64,000 nucleotides of DNA from Billgrantia kenyensis (GCF_013697085.1 NZ_JACEFT010000010.1:1-64000); one strand, 5' to 3'. Shown: positions 17,260-26,602, counted from the first letter of the stretch. Program-made: numbers and translations. Notes: generated by a model not told the origin, from the sequence alone.

Positions 17260-18435
17260 ATGAAAAAGACACTGTTAGCGACTGCCATTGCCGGTGCCAT
17301 GGTCTACGGCGCCACTGCTGCTCAGGCTGCCACCGTCTACGACCAGGACGGCACTCAGGTCGACGTCTACGGCCGCATCAACCTCGGTGTGACCACCGGC
17401 GGGTATGACGGATCCTATTCCGCTTTTGACGCGACAACCGGTGAAGAAGTTGGTGTTGTCGTCAAGGAAAGCGGCTCAGAATTCGTCGACGTCTTCTCCC
17501 GTTTCGGCTTCCGTGCCCGCCACCAGGTCTCCCCTGACCTGCAAGTCTTCGCCAACATGGAGTTCCGTCCGCAGCTCAACGCGCAGAACACTGACTCCAT
17601 GCAGATCCGCAACTCCTTCGTGGGTCTTCAGGGCGATAGCTGGGGTATGGTCCGCGTCGGTAACTTCGACGGCGTACTCTACCAGGCCGTGACCAGCAAC
17701 TTCGAAATCCAAGAGTACGAAGGCTTCACCTCCACCAGCGGTGGCGCGACTTCCGCTCGCGGTGACTCCATCCAGTACTCCACGCCGAACCTGCAGGGCT
17801 TCCAGGCTCATGTCCAGGCCAAGCACCTGAGTGGCAACAATCGCAACGATAGTGAAACAGTGCGCTTGACCGACGGTCAAGAAGTACTTCTTCTTGAAAC
17901 TGAAAGCCCTTCAGCAATTGCTGGCGATGGTGATAACTCCTCCACCGTGAGCTGGCAGGCGGCTGTCAACTACGAGTGGCAGGATCTCTACCTGGGCCTG
18001 GGCTACAACCAGTCCAAGGATGTTAGCGACCGTGGTGCTCGCTATGCTGGTGGTGCCAACAACCCCGCTGGCGAGGACATCTGGGCTGCTGCCGCTCTGT
18101 ATCAGTTCACTCCGGCCTTCCGTGCGGGTCTGAAGTATGAGGAAGTGACCGATCTGGTTGATAACCCCTCAGCTACTGCCATCGAGAACCTGTGGACTGT
18201 CATGGGCGTATTCGACTACGGCATGGGTGAGATCTACGCCGACTACAACCGTGTGCGTATGGCTCAGGATGGCGTCGACAGCCAGAACCGCTGGACTCTG
18301 GGTGCCAACTATCGCTTCAGCCAGCCGATGTACGTCTGGGCTGAAGTTGTCGACTACGACTTTGATTCTGAGCAGGCTATCGAAGACATCACCGACGACC
18401 TGCGCTTCACCGTCGGTCTGCGCTACGACTTCTAA
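17260..18435 (+). CDS. Outer-membrane porin (Gram-negative trimeric type)
   Basis: The signal peptide MKKTLLATAIAGAMVYGATA is followed by a likely cleavage after AQA. The mature protein starts ATVYDQDGTQVDVYGRINLG, a classical first porin strand. The C-terminus FTVGLRYDF ends in the phenylalanine recognised by the BAM complex. It is about 391 residues with alternating polar and hydrophobic strands and an acidic composition suited to a halophile. The ATG at 17260 is chosen because the signal peptide starts there and AAAGGA lies upstream. A strong terminator follows. Confidence 0.94.
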   Translation: MKKTLLATAIAGAMVYGATAAQAATVYDQDGTQVDVYGRINLGVTTGGYDGSYSAFDATTGEEVGVVVKESGSEFVDVFSRFGFRARHQVSPDLQVFANMEFRPQLNAQNTDSMQIRNSFVGLQGDSWGMVRVGNFDGVLYQAVTSNFEIQEYEGFTSTSGGATSARGDSIQYSTPNLQGFQAHVQAKHLSGNNRNDSETVRLTDGQEVLLLETESPSAIAGDGDNSSTVSWQAAVNYEWQDLYLGLGYNQSKDVSDRGARYAGGANNPAGEDIWAAAALYQFTPAFRAGLKYEEVTDLVDNPSATAIENLWTVMGVFDYGMGEIYADYNRVRMAQDGVDSQNRWTLGANYRFSQPMYVWAEVVDYDFDSEQAIEDITDDLRFTVGLRYDF

Positions 18436-18475
18436 GTCGAGCTGATCGCAACACACGTCGATTCGTCGACGACAG

Positions 18476-18502
18476 AACCGGCCCTTCGGGGCCGGTTTTT
18501 TT
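18476..18502 (+). terminator. Rho-independent terminator of the porin gene
   Basis: A nine-bp stem AACCGGCCC/GGGCCGGTT with a UUCG tetraloop is followed by a run of seven T residues. It begins about 40 bases after the porin stop codon. Confidence 0.93.
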
Positions 18503-18528
18503 GTTCCTGGCTGCCGACGATGGTCGAC

Positions 18529-18542
18529 TTGATGCAGGTCAA
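18529..18542 (+). promoter_or_regulatory. Putative FNR/Anr box upstream of fnr
   Basis: TTGATGCAGGTCAA matches TTGAT-N4-ATCAA at nine of ten fixed positions. It lies about 105 bases ahead of the FNR-type regulator start, which suggests autoregulation. E. coli fnr is autoregulated through a similar site. Confidence 0.5.
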
Positions 18543-18646
18543 TCAACGTTTCTTTTTGTTAACATGGACAGGCGCCAGGCGGGACATGTGCCATGGCGCA
18601 GGCGAGAATCGAGGTTTACCCTCACCCGGCAGAAAGGAGAGCGCTG

Positions 18647-19396
18647 ATGAAGCCCCAGCCCGCCCGGCGGTCGAGCCCCGGCGTGCCCCGCTGCGAGCGC
18701 TGCACCCTGCATGCCCGCTGCCTGCCCCTTGGGCTCGAGCTGGATGCCCTGCACTCCTTCGAAGCCATCATTCAGGTGCCGCAGGCGCTGAAGCGTGGCC
18801 AGGCCCTGGTGCGCCAGGGGGAGCCCTTCGAGAACCTCTACGTGGTACGCTCCGGTAGCCTCAAGCAGAGCGTGGCCCAGCCGGGCCAGCGCGATCAGGT
18901 CACGCATTTCTACCTGCCCGGTGAGGTGGTGGGGCTCGACGCCATCGGCGAGGCAGAGTGCCACGGCAGCGTGGTGGCGCTGGAAAGTGCCTTCGTCTGC
19001 GAACTGCCGTTCACCCGACTGGAGGACCTGGCCGAGCAGCTGCCGGAGCTGCGCGGCCAGCTCTATCGCTGCATGAGCCGCGAGCTGCGCCGCGACCAGC
19101 GCATGATGTGCCTGCTCTCGGGGCGTACCGCCGACCAGCGCCTGGCCAGCTTCCTGCTGGGCCTGTCCGAGCGCTTCCGTGCCCGCGGCTTCTCGCCGTT
19201 CTGCTTTCGCCTCTCCATGTCGCGATCGGATATTGCCAACTACCTCGGTCTGGCGCTGGAAACCGTCAGCCGGGTACTGGCACGCTTCCAGGAGCAGGGC
19301 ACGATCGCCGTGGCCGGGCGCGAAATGACCCTTCTCGACATCGAGTCACTCGAGGGCCTGGCCCGCGAAGGCGTGGGGCTGCGCGGGGTGAATTGA
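18647..19396 (+). CDS. fnr: FNR/Anr-type oxygen-sensing transcription regulator
   Basis: The 249-residue Crp/Fnr-family protein has the N-terminal cluster C-x2-C-x5-C (Cys16, Cys19, Cys25). A central Cys105 supplies the fourth ligand of an oxygen-labile [4Fe-4S] cluster. The recognition helix region SRSDIANYLGLALETVSRVL carries the E-x2-S-R specificity of FNR for TTGAT half-sites. It should switch genes for anaerobic or nitrate metabolism. The ATG at 18647 is chosen over one at 18593 because AAGGAGA lies six bases upstream. Confidence 0.93.
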   Translation: MKPQPARRSSPGVPRCERCTLHARCLPLGLELDALHSFEAIIQVPQALKRGQALVRQGEPFENLYVVRSGSLKQSVAQPGQRDQVTHFYLPGEVVGLDAIGEAECHGSVVALESAFVCELPFTRLEDLAEQLPELRGQLYRCMSRELRRDQRMMCLLSGRTADQRLASFLLGLSERFRARGFSPFCFRLSMSRSDIANYLGLALETVSRVLARFQEQGTIAVAGREMTLLDIESLEGLAREGVGLRGVN

Positions 19397-19575
19397 AATC
19401 GATGTGCCTGGGCTGTCCTTGACCGTTTATCGACTTCCCATGGATCCCTGCATCACCAGCTGACGTATTGTCTCGGCCATGAAGCGGCTGGCGCAGCACA
19501 CGCCTAACCGGTCCAGATGCAAGGTTTCTGATAGACTGGGCCGCTTGTGAGTTCGTGACCCTGCGAGGAGCGGCT

Positions 19576-20382
19576 TTGGATCTGGTCTGGTGGTTGTCCT
19601 ACATGGCCCTGGGTGGCGTTGTCGGTATCATGGCCGGCCTGTTGGGTATTGGCGGCGGCGGCATCATGGTGCCGATATTGACGGCGCTGTTCGTCATGCA
19701 GGGCGTGCCGCATGAGCATCTGGCTCACCTGGCACTGGGAACGGCGATGGCCGCAATCATTCCCGCCTCCACGGCGAGCCTGCTCTCTCACCGTCGCCAC
19801 GGAGCCGTACGCTGGGAGATCGTCCGTTCCCTGACCCCGGGCATACTGGTGGGGACCTTCCTGGCCACTTTCTTGGCAGCCCTGATACCGACAAGCGGCC
19901 TGGCCATCTTCTTCGCCTGCTTCATGATCCTGATGTCGCTCCAGATGCTGGCCAATCTCAAGCCGAAGCCGACACGGAACCTGCCGGGCCCCGCAGGCCT
20001 TGGCGGTGCGGGTCTGGGGATCGGTGGCATTTCGGCACTGGTGGCCATCGGCGGTGGTTCGCTGACAGTGCCGTTCCTGACCTGGTGCAACGTCAAGCTG
20101 CCCATGTCCATCGGAACCTCGGCTGCGGTGGGGCTACCCATCGCCTTGGCCGGTGCCCTGGGCTACCTGATCAATGGTTGGGGTACGCCTGGCCTGCCGG
20201 ACGCCGCAATGGGCTTCGTCTACGTGCCTGCACTGCTGCTGATGGCTCCCTTCAGCATTCTGCTGGCGCCCGTGGGCGCCAGGCTGGCGCATCGCCTGCC
20301 GGTGGCGATGCTCAAGCGGGTCTTCGCGGTGATGCTGATGGGGCTGGCACTGCAGATGGTGTACACCGTATTCAACGCCTAG
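19576..20382 (+). CDS. TSUP (TauE/SafE) family permease
   Basis: This is a second member of the sulfite exporter TauE/SafE family, about 268 residues, with the paired motifs GLLGIGGGGIMVPILT and VAIGGGSLTVPFLTW. Hydrophobic helices fill most of its length. The TTG at 19576 (first residues MDLVWWLSYMALGG) is preferred because GAGGAG is five bases upstream; a GTG at 19555 is possible. It is not closely similar to the copy at 12641, so this is unlikely to be a recent duplication. Substrate unknown. Confidence 0.88.
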   Translation: MDLVWWLSYMALGGVVGIMAGLLGIGGGGIMVPILTALFVMQGVPHEHLAHLALGTAMAAIIPASTASLLSHRRHGAVRWEIVRSLTPGILVGTFLATFLAALIPTSGLAIFFACFMILMSLQMLANLKPKPTRNLPGPAGLGGAGLGIGGISALVAIGGGSLTVPFLTWCNVKLPMSIGTSAAVGLPIALAGALGYLINGWGTPGLPDAAMGFVYVPALLLMAPFSILLAPVGARLAHRLPVAMLKRVFAVMLMGLALQMVYTVFNA

Positions 20383-20401
20383 CACTTTGCTCGCCATTCA
20401 G

Positions 20402-20439
20402 CCTGCGCCAGGGCCAACAAAAGGTGGCCCTGGTGCAGG
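20402..20439. terminator. Long hairpin between convergent genes
   Basis: A 15-bp stem (20402-20416 with 20425-20439, one G-T pair) with an eight-base loop lies between the TSUP gene and the convergent zinc-ribbon gene. It has no T run on either strand. It is a good transcription barrier candidate, though not a canonical intrinsic terminator. Confidence 0.5.
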
Positions 20440-20465
20440 GCAGCTCAGGAATGGCTTCTGCCGGC

Positions 20466-20723
20466 TCAGGCGCTGTGCTTCAGTTCGGGCGTGGACAGTA
20501 CCGCCTTGAGGTCAGCCAGGTCGCGTGAAACGTCGCTCTCGACGAACTCCGCGATCATGCGTTCGGCTTCACGCAGTGCCGCCTGCTCCACGTACTCGGC
20601 ATAGGTGATGACAACGGCGTCGCAGTAGCGGCAAGTGAGCTGGTCGGTGGGTTTCGGATTGCCGTTCCAGAAATTGGTGCCGTTGCATTCGGGACACGCG
20701 ACTTTCCTTGTGCGTTGAAACAT
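20466..20723 (-). CDS. Small zinc-ribbon protein
   Basis: The 85-residue protein has two CxxC knuckles, CPECNGTNFWNG and CRYCDAVV, which should bind one zinc. A charged helical C-terminal half follows (EAERMIAEFVESDVSRDLADL). The start at 20723 (MFQRTRKVACPEC) is chosen because AGGAGG lies five bases upstream; a longer in-frame reading reaches 20798. I do not recognise a named family. It is divergent from the Crp/Fnr regulator gene. Confidence 0.72.
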   Translation of the reverse strand: MFQRTRKVACPECNGTNFWNGNPKPTDQLTCRYCDAVVITYAEYVEQAALREAERMIAEFVESDVSRDLADLKAVLSTPELKHSA

Positions 20724-20886
20724 TCTGGCCTCCTGCCTGAAGTTCATGGTTGGCTTAATCATCCTAACACGATTTTGGCTGGCGTCATCCTGTGTCACTC
20801 AGGCCTGTCGGCTACTGTCTCGAGCAGGTCGGTGACTCCTCTTGGAGTGAAAAGTGTGCACAAGCGCGGTCGCGAGGTTGCCTCCC

Positions 20887-20906
20887 ATGACCTAGGGTGA
20901 GGTCAT
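20887..20906. promoter_or_regulatory. 20-bp inverted repeat ahead of the Crp/Fnr-type gene
   Basis: ATGACCT-N6-AGGTCAT is a perfect inverted repeat ending 28 bases before the regulator start. The size and position suit an operator, possibly for autoregulation; this is inference. Confidence 0.42.
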
Positions 20907-20934
20907 TGGCCTGCAACCTGCAAGGAAGTGTGAC

Positions 20935-21672
20935 ATGACAGACGAAACACATTCGCCTCATATGATAAGCCGCAGGCTAGAGAGCATCTTTCCCATTACG
21001 GACGAGGAGAGCCAGGCGTTTAAGGAACTGCCGGTACAGGTGGTGGCACTCAAGGCCGACCGAGATATCGTCAGTATCGGCGACCGGCCTCACCAGTGTT
21101 GCATGGTCCTGGAGGGGTTCACCTGCGTCTACAAGCTGAGCCAAGCGGGGAAGCGCCAGATCATGGCGCTGCATCTGCCCGGCGATATTCCTGACCTGCA
21201 GAGCCTGCACCTGGCGGTGATGGATAACAGCATCGCCACAATCAGCCCCTGTACGGTGGGGTTCATCCAACATGCCGACCTGCGCCGCATCTGTGAATGT
21301 TACCCACGCCTTGCTTCAGCCCTGTGGCGCGAAACCCTGGTGGACGCAGCCCTCATGCGCGAGTGGCTGCTCAACATCGGTCAGCGCGACTCCTTCACTC
21401 GCACCGCGCATCTGCTCTGCGAACTGCAGATGCGGCTCAGGGCCGTGGCGCTTATCAATGGCCCTGCCTTCGACTTGCCAATAACCCAGGAACAGATGGC
21501 CGATGCGGTCGGCATCAGTACGGTCCACATGAACAGGGTCTTTCAGGCGCTGCGTGCCCGAAGCCTGATCAAGAGGTGCAAATCCGAGGTTACCATCCTG
21601 GATTGGCAAGAGCTGCAGGAAGCGGGGGAGTTCGAGCCACACTATCTGCACTTGAGAGAGGCGGTGGCCTGA
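20935..21672 (+). CDS. Crp/Fnr family transcription regulator, non-FNR type
   Basis: The 245-residue protein has an N-terminal cyclic-nucleotide-like sensory domain (about 20-140) and a C-terminal winged helix. The helix-turn-helix region is ITQEQMADAVGISTVHMNRV. It lacks the N-terminal cysteine cluster of FNR and the cAMP-binding Arg-Ser-Arg pattern of CRP, so its signal is unknown. Its recognition helix (TVHMNRVFQALR) is unlike the fnr product's. This style is common among Crp/Fnr proteins annotated only by family. AAGGAAG precedes the ATG. Confidence 0.85.
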   Translation: MTDETHSPHMISRRLESIFPITDEESQAFKELPVQVVALKADRDIVSIGDRPHQCCMVLEGFTCVYKLSQAGKRQIMALHLPGDIPDLQSLHLAVMDNSIATISPCTVGFIQHADLRRICECYPRLASALWRETLVDAALMREWLLNIGQRDSFTRTAHLLCELQMRLRAVALINGPAFDLPITQEQMADAVGISTVHMNRVFQALRARSLIKRCKSEVTILDWQELQEAGEFEPHYLHLREAVA

Positions 21673-21727
21673 GCGCAAGGCTGCCGTTCGGCGAAAAAGC
21701 GTACTTGAAGAAGGGGATGGATAGAGA

Positions 21728-21804
<77 letters not shown>

Positions 21805-21922
21805 GTTTCGGCTGCGCATTATAAGCCCTTGTGGCAACGAGATAAACCGTTGGCTCGGTCGACGTTGCCCCGGGGAACGTCAGGCGGCATGATTCGTTGA
21901 GTGACTGTTGCCGAGATGAGCC

Positions 21923-23431
21923 ATGGATATCGCTGAATATCAGTGCCACGACGCTCTGGGCCTGGCTGAGCTGATCCGCCGGGGTGAGGTCAGCCGCACG
22001 GAGGTGTTCGATGCCGCTTGCGCCGCCATCGAGCGCGGTGACCGGAGCGTGCAGGCGCTGGTGCGTACCCGATTCGAACGCGCTCGAGACGAGAGCGAGA
22101 GGGTCGACAATGCCGCACCCTTTGCCGGTGTGCCGACGCTGACCAAGGATCTGCTGATGGCCATCGTCGGCGAGCCGCTGGCCTTCGGCAGCGCATCCCT
22201 GGCGACCTGGCGGCCCCAGGAAGACTCGAGCCTGGTCACGCGGCTGCGCCAGGCGGGCTTCGCACTGCTCGGCCAGACGGCCACGCCCGAGCTGGGGCTG
22301 ATGGGCATCACCGAACCGCGCGCCTTCCCTCATCCCCGCAACCCCTGGCAGCTCGAGCTTTCCCCCGGGGGCTCCAGCGGCGGCGCGGCCGCGGCGGTGG
22401 CCGCTGGCCTGGTACCGGTGGCCATGGCCGGTGACGGTGGAGGCTCGATCCGGATACCCGCCAGCTACTGCGGCCTGTTCGGGCTCAAGCCCTCACGCGG
22501 ACGGGTACCGCAGGGGCCCATGCATGGCGAAGTGTGGCTGGGAGCGGTGGTCGAGCATGCCTTGACCCGTTCGGTGCGCGACAGCGCCGCGCTGCTTGAC
22601 GCCATCAACGGCATGGACGAGGGTGGCCCCTATCCTGTGGCCCGGGAAAGCGGCTTTCTGGCGGCGCTGGAGCGCCCGCCCGAGCCGCTGCGGGTGGCGG
22701 TCTCGCTAGGCGAGCCGCTGGGCAAGCCGCTCGGCACCGAGCTGGACCCTCAGGTCCGCCAGGCGGTGGAAGCGGCGGCGGCCAGGCTCGAAGGCCTCGG
22801 GCATCACGTCGAGTGGGCCGATCCACCGGTCGACGGTGAGGCGCTGGCCAACGCCTACCTGACGCTCTACCTGGGACACGTCAGCGCCGATCTGGCGTGG
22901 ATCGCCCGGGAAACCGGCGTGGCAGTCTCACGCCTCGAAATCGAGCCCGCCACCCGTGCCATCGGCCGCCTGGGCCTTCACCTCTCGGTACGCGACTATG
23001 AGCTGGCCAGGCGCGAGTGGAACCTGGCAGCCCGGGCCATGGGCGCCTTCCATCGCCGCTTCGACATGCTTCTGATGCCGGTAACCGCAGCGCCGCCACC
23101 GCGCCTCGGCGAGCTCTACCCCCCACCTTCCCATGAGCGGCTGATGTCGCTGCTGGCCCTTCCCGGGGCGCCCAGGCTGGCGCTGAAGGCTGGCATGCTG
23201 CGCCACCTGGCGCGCGATGCCCTGTCCCGCACGCCCTACACCCAGCTGGCCAACCTCACCGGCCAGCCGGCCATGTCGCTGCCGCTGCATGTCACGCCGG
23301 AGGGCTTGCCGGTCGGCGTCCAGGTCGTCGGCGCCATGGGCGACGAGCGCCGCCTGCTGGCGCTGGCGGCTCAGCTGGAAGAGGAGGTGAAGTGGCAACG
23401 ACACCTGCCCAGGCTTTCACGGGATAGGTAG
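21923..23431 (+). CDS. Amidase signature family hydrolase
   Basis: The 502-residue protein has the amidase-signature catalytic triad Lys75 (PTLTKDLLM), cis-Ser151 ([12 protein letters not shown]) and Ser175 ([15 protein letters not shown]). The full domain covers nearly the whole protein and ends with [20 protein letters not shown], typical of the family. The substrate (amide, aryl amide or 6-aminohexanoate-like) cannot be told. It is not a GatA subunit by context, as no gatB or gatC is nearby. Confidence 0.9.
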   Translation: MDIAEYQCHDALGLAELIRRGEVSRTEVFDAACAAIERGDRSVQALVRTRFERARDESERVDNAAPFAGVPTLTKDLLMAIVGEPLAFGSASLATWRPQEDSSLVTRLRQAGFALLGQTATPELGLMGITEPRAFPHPRNPWQLELSPGGSSGGAAAAVAAGLVPVAMAGDGGGSIRIPASYCGLFGLKPSRGRVPQGPMHGEVWLGAVVEHALTRSVRDSAALLDAINGMDEGGPYPVARESGFLAALERPPEPLRVAVSLGEPLGKPLGTELDPQVRQAVEAAAARLEGLGHHVEWADPPVDGEALANAYLTLYLGHVSADLAWIARETGVAVSRLEIEPATRAIGRLGLHLSVRDYELARREWNLAARAMGAFHRRFDMLLMPVTAAPPPRLGELYPPPSHERLMSLLALPGAPRLALKAGMLRHLARDALSRTPYTQLANLTGQPAMSLPLHVTPEGLPVGVQVVGAMGDERRLLALAAQLEEEVKWQRHLPRLSRDR

Positions 23432-23465
23432 AATGCCCCGCCACATACTTTCGCCAGGCACAGCC

Positions 23466-24272
23466 ATGACCCACTCCACTCCACTTTCGCCAGCCGGAGA
23501 TCGGCATTTCGACGGTCTTGCCGAGAAGTTTGCCGGCAGCCTCTACGGCGGGCCGCGCGGCGCCCTGCGCCTGGCCCTGCTCGACGAACTGCTGCCGGCC
23601 ATGCTCGACCTCGATGGGCAGCCGATGCTGGACGTGGGCGGCGGCCTTGGCCAGCTCTCCGCCTGGTTCGCCGGGCGTGGCCACACCGTGACGCTGCTGG
23701 AGCCGGCCGGCGAGATGCTCGAGCGCGCCCGTGTGGACCTCGTCGAGTGGCCGGTCACCTTTGTCGAGGCACCGCTGCAGGCGCTGCCGGAAAGGGCGCC
23801 CGGACCTTGGCCACTGATTGCCTGCCATGCGGTTCTCGAGTGGCTCAGCGATCCGCGTGCGGCGCTCGCCACGCTGGCCGGCGCTCTCGCCCCCCACGGG
23901 CAGCTCTCGCTGATGGTGTTCAATCGCGATGCGCTGCGCATGTCCAACGTGGTCAAGGGCAACCTGCAGAAGGCGCTGGACGACCGCCTCGAAGGAACCG
24001 GCAAGCGGCAGAGGCTGACCCCCATCTCGCCGCTTTGTCATGAGCAGATCGCGACCTGGAGCCGCGACTGCGGGCTGTCGGTCCGCTCGGTGGCGGGCAT
24101 TCGCGTTTTCCATGACTACCTGCGCCACCCGCCGACCAGCGAAGCCGACTGGCAGCGCCTGGTGGCGCTGGAGCGACGCTATTGCCAGGCCGAGCCGCAC
24201 TGGCGCCTGGGCCGCTACCTGCTCTATACGCTGGTACGCGCGGAGGGATCATCTGAGGAGGCGCCCCGATGA
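23466..24272 (+). CDS. cmoM: tRNA 5-carboxymethoxyuridine methyltransferase
   Basis: CmoM methylates cmo5U34 to mcmo5U in wobble-position tRNAs. Family marks are FDGLAEKFAGSLYGGPRG at the N-terminus and the SAM-binding loop MLDVGGGLGQLS. HAVLEWLSDPR follows mid-protein, and RVFHDYLRHPP with RRYCQAEPHWRLGRY lies at the C-terminus; all have direct counterparts in E. coli CmoM. The ATG at 23466 is preferred over 23433 by family length (268 residues). It overlaps the rsmC-like gene by four bases. Confidence 0.9.
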   Translation: MTHSTPLSPAGDRHFDGLAEKFAGSLYGGPRGALRLALLDELLPAMLDLDGQPMLDVGGGLGQLSAWFAGRGHTVTLLEPAGEMLERARVDLVEWPVTFVEAPLQALPERAPGPWPLIACHAVLEWLSDPRAALATLAGALAPHGQLSLMVFNRDALRMSNVVKGNLQKALDDRLEGTGKRQRLTPISPLCHEQIATWSRDCGLSVRSVAGIRVFHDYLRHPPTSEADWQRLVALERRYCQAEPHWRLGRYLLYTLVRAEGSSEEAPR

Positions 24273-25279
24273 GCGCGCAAACGCCGGTATGCCAATTACT
24301 CGCGCGTCAGGACGCCGACTACCGCGGCTGGCTGTGGGTGGCCCCGCCGCGGGATGCCTGGCTCGAGGGGAGGGAGGGAAGTCTCCTCAGCGCCGACCAT
24401 GGGCTGCTGCAGGCCTGGCGAGAACGCGGAAGCCACGCTCTCTCGCCGTTCGATGCCGGCTCCGTCGGCGAGCCTGCCGGTGCGGTGCTGTTCTGGCCCA
24501 AGAGCCATGCGCTGGGCGAGTGGTGGCTGCTGTGGCTGTGCGCCAACCTGCCGGCGGGTACGCGATTGCAGTTGGTGGGCGAGAACCAGGGCGGCATCAA
24601 GCGGGTGCTGAAGGTGCTTGCCGCGTTGGGGCTGGGCTGTCGCAAGCTCGACAGCGCGCGGCGCTGCATCCTGTTCGAGACCCGCCTCGGTGACGTCGGC
24701 CTCGACCCTGACGCCGCCTGGACCACCTTCGAGGCCGAGGGGCTGACGCTTGTCAGCCATCCCGGCGTGTTCGGCCACGGCAAGCTGGATGCAGGCACCA
24801 GGCTGCTGCTCGAGTGGCTCGAGCGTGACCTTCCGGAGCCCGGGCAGTCGCGCGAAGTCCTCGACATAGGCTGCGGCGACGGCATCATCGCCGCCTGGCT
24901 GGCTCGCCGTGGCCACACGGTGACGGCGATAGACGTGAACGGCTTCGCGGTGGAGGCGACCCGGCGAACCCTGGCCGCCAATGGCCTCGAAGGGCAGGTC
25001 CAGGCCGGCGATGTCTATTCGACCCTCAAGGCGAGGCGCTTTGCCGCCATCGTCAGCAACCCGCCGTTTCATCAGGAGCGCAACATCGACTACGGCCCGG
25101 CAGGGCGACTGATTCGCGAAGCGCCGGCGCACCTGCTCCCTGCCGGCGAGCTGTGGCTGGTGGCCAACGCCTTCCTGCCCTATCCCGACTTGCTCGAGAG
25201 CATCTTCGGTGGCTTTCAGGTCGTTGCCGACGACCGCCGGTTTCGGGTCTATCGGGCGCGGGTGGCAGGGTCGCGGTAA
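24269..25279 (+). CDS. rsmC: 16S rRNA m2G1207 methyltransferase RsmC-like
   Basis: The 336-residue protein has the two-domain plan of RsmC. A degenerate N-terminal half ends in FWPKSHALGEWWL and GENQGGIKRVLKVL. The catalytic C-terminal half carries VLDIGCGDGIIAAWLA and the guanine-N2 methyltransferase motif NPPFHQE. RsmC methylates G1207 of 16S rRNA in assembled 30S subunits; RlmG is the close alternative but is usually longer. Its 3' end overlaps the convergent greB by 31 bases. Confidence 0.85.
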   Translation: MSAQTPVCQLLARQDADYRGWLWVAPPRDAWLEGREGSLLSADHGLLQAWRERGSHALSPFDAGSVGEPAGAVLFWPKSHALGEWWLLWLCANLPAGTRLQLVGENQGGIKRVLKVLAALGLGCRKLDSARRCILFETRLGDVGLDPDAAWTTFEAEGLTLVSHPGVFGHGKLDAGTRLLLEWLERDLPEPGQSREVLDIGCGDGIIAAWLARRGHTVTAIDVNGFAVEATRRTLAANGLEGQVQAGDVYSTLKARRFAAIVSNPPFHQERNIDYGPAGRLIREAPAHLLPAGELWLVANAFLPYPDLLESIFGGFQVVADDRRFRVYRARVAGSR

Positions 25280-25797
25280 ACGATATCGGTGATGATATAG
25301 GCGGTGTCGCCAGCCGGAGCCTTCACCGTCACGTCGTCGTCCAGCGCCTTGCCCAGCAGTGCCTTGGCCAGCGGGGCATCGACGCTGATCCAGCGCTTGG
25401 TGGTATCGGTCTCGTCGTGGCCGACAATGCGGATCTGCATCTCCTCGCCTGCCTCGTCCTCAAGAGTGACGAAAGCACCGAAGTAGACCTTGTCGGTATC
25501 CGCCGGCAGCCGATCCACCACCTGCAGTTCGTCGAGCCGCTTGGTCAGGTAGCGGATGCGGGCGATGACCCGGTTGAGCTCCTTCTTGTTGTAGGTGTAG
25601 TCGGCATTTTCGCTGCGATCGCCCAGCGCTGCGGCCTCGCCCACCTTGGCTGACAGCTCGGGGCGCTTGATTCGCGAAAGGTGATCGAGAATGCCGCGCA
25701 GGCGCGCCGCACCCTCGGCGGTGATCAGGTTGCTCCTGGGCTCCTGGCGCGGATCCTTGGCGGGATCGCGCCAGCGCGTCATGTTGCGGCCCTTCAT
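25249..25797 (-). CDS. greB: Transcription elongation factor GreB
   Basis: GreB rescues backtracked RNA polymerase by stimulating transcript cleavage. The N-terminal coiled coil carries the acidic tip LGDRSENADYTYNKKELNRV. The GreB-type reading is supported by RIRYLTKRLDELQVVD. The C-terminal FKBP-like domain has FGAFVTLEDEAGEE, RIVGHDE and LGKALDDDVTVKAPAG. The ATG at 25797 has GGAGGAG nine bases upstream; 25782 is another possibility. The protein has a basic N-terminal extension compared with E. coli GreB (158 residues). Confidence 0.93.
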   Translation of the reverse strand: MKGRNMTRWRDPAKDPRQEPRSNLITAEGAARLRGILDHLSRIKRPELSAKVGEAAALGDRSENADYTYNKKELNRVIARIRYLTKRLDELQVVDRLPADTDKVYFGAFVTLEDEAGEEMQIRIVGHDETDTTKRWISVDAPLAKALLGKALDDDVTVKAPAGDTAYIITDIVYRDPATRAR

Positions 25798-25966
25798 GCC
25801 GGTGCGCTCCTCCATCGATGCGAATCAGGCAACATACGCCATTGGCCGGCAGGGGGCCAGGCATCCGTGCTTCGATGGGGCTGGCGAATCATTCAAACGT
25901 TCGTTACATTTCTAGGGCGGTCCTGCCGTACCCAAGAACAACCTTTGCGAAGAAAGGAGTCTGGAC

Positions 25967-26602
25967 ATGTTACGACGTCAGCTTATCGGCGCTGCACTGG
26001 GCGCCGGCCTATTGCTCGCGCCGTTCACCGGTGCCCTGGCCTGGGAGGGCGAGATCGAGGCGCTCAAGCAGCGCTGGGAGCAGATCACGACACAGCAGGC
26101 GGAAGGCGAGCGTCGCCGTGCGCTCCAGTCATTGGCGAATGAAGCCGAGCAGCTGGCCGAAGCCAATGCCGGTGAGGCCCAGCCGCTGATCTGGCTCGGC
26201 ATCATCGAGGCATCGCATGCCCGTGAGCGCAGCGGCCTGGGCGCGCTCGGCAGTGCCCGCTCCGCTCGCGATGCGCTGGAGCGTGCCATCGAACTCGACC
26301 CCCAGGGCGGCAACGGCTCGGCCTACGTGACTCTGGGCGCGCTCTACGACCGCGCCCCGGGACGCCCCGTTGGCTTCGGCAACAGCGACACCGCCGAACA
26401 GATGTTCCAGCGTGCCCTGGAGATTCGTCCCGACGGCATCGACGTCAACTACTACTATGCCACTTTCCTCGAGGACGAAGGTCGCCAGCAGGAGGCGCGC
26501 GAGCATGCCCAGCGCGCTGTCGACGGCATGGCACGTGAGGATCGCCAGGCCTCGGACGAAGCACTGCGTGAAGAGGCCCGAGCGCTGCTGTCCAGGCTTT
26601 GA
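25967..26602 (+). CDS. Exported TPR-repeat protein
   Basis: The 211-residue protein has a clear signal peptide (MLRRQLIGAALGAGLLLAPF, cleavage near ALA-WEG). Helical repeats of TPR type follow, for example ARDALERAIELDPQGGNGSA and AEQMFQRALEIRPDGIDVNY. Such proteins are periplasmic scaffolds. I do not recognise a named family; the layout is somewhat like TRAP-transporter-associated TatT proteins, but no TRAP genes are present. AAAGGAG lies ahead of the ATG. Confidence 0.75.
   Translation: MLRRQLIGAALGAGLLLAPFTGALAWEGEIEALKQRWEQITTQQAEGERRRALQSLANEAEQLAEANAGEAQPLIWLGIIEASHARERSGLGALGSARSARDALERAIELDPQGGNGSAYVTLGALYDRAPGRPVGFGNSDTAEQMFQRALEIRPDGIDVNYYYATFLEDEGRQQEAREHAQRAVDGMAREDRQASDEALREEARALLSRL

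Noticed and set aside
12641..20382. The two TSUP permeases as a recent duplication
   Set aside because: They share only the short glycine-rich family motifs; the rest differs, and their neighbours are unrelated.
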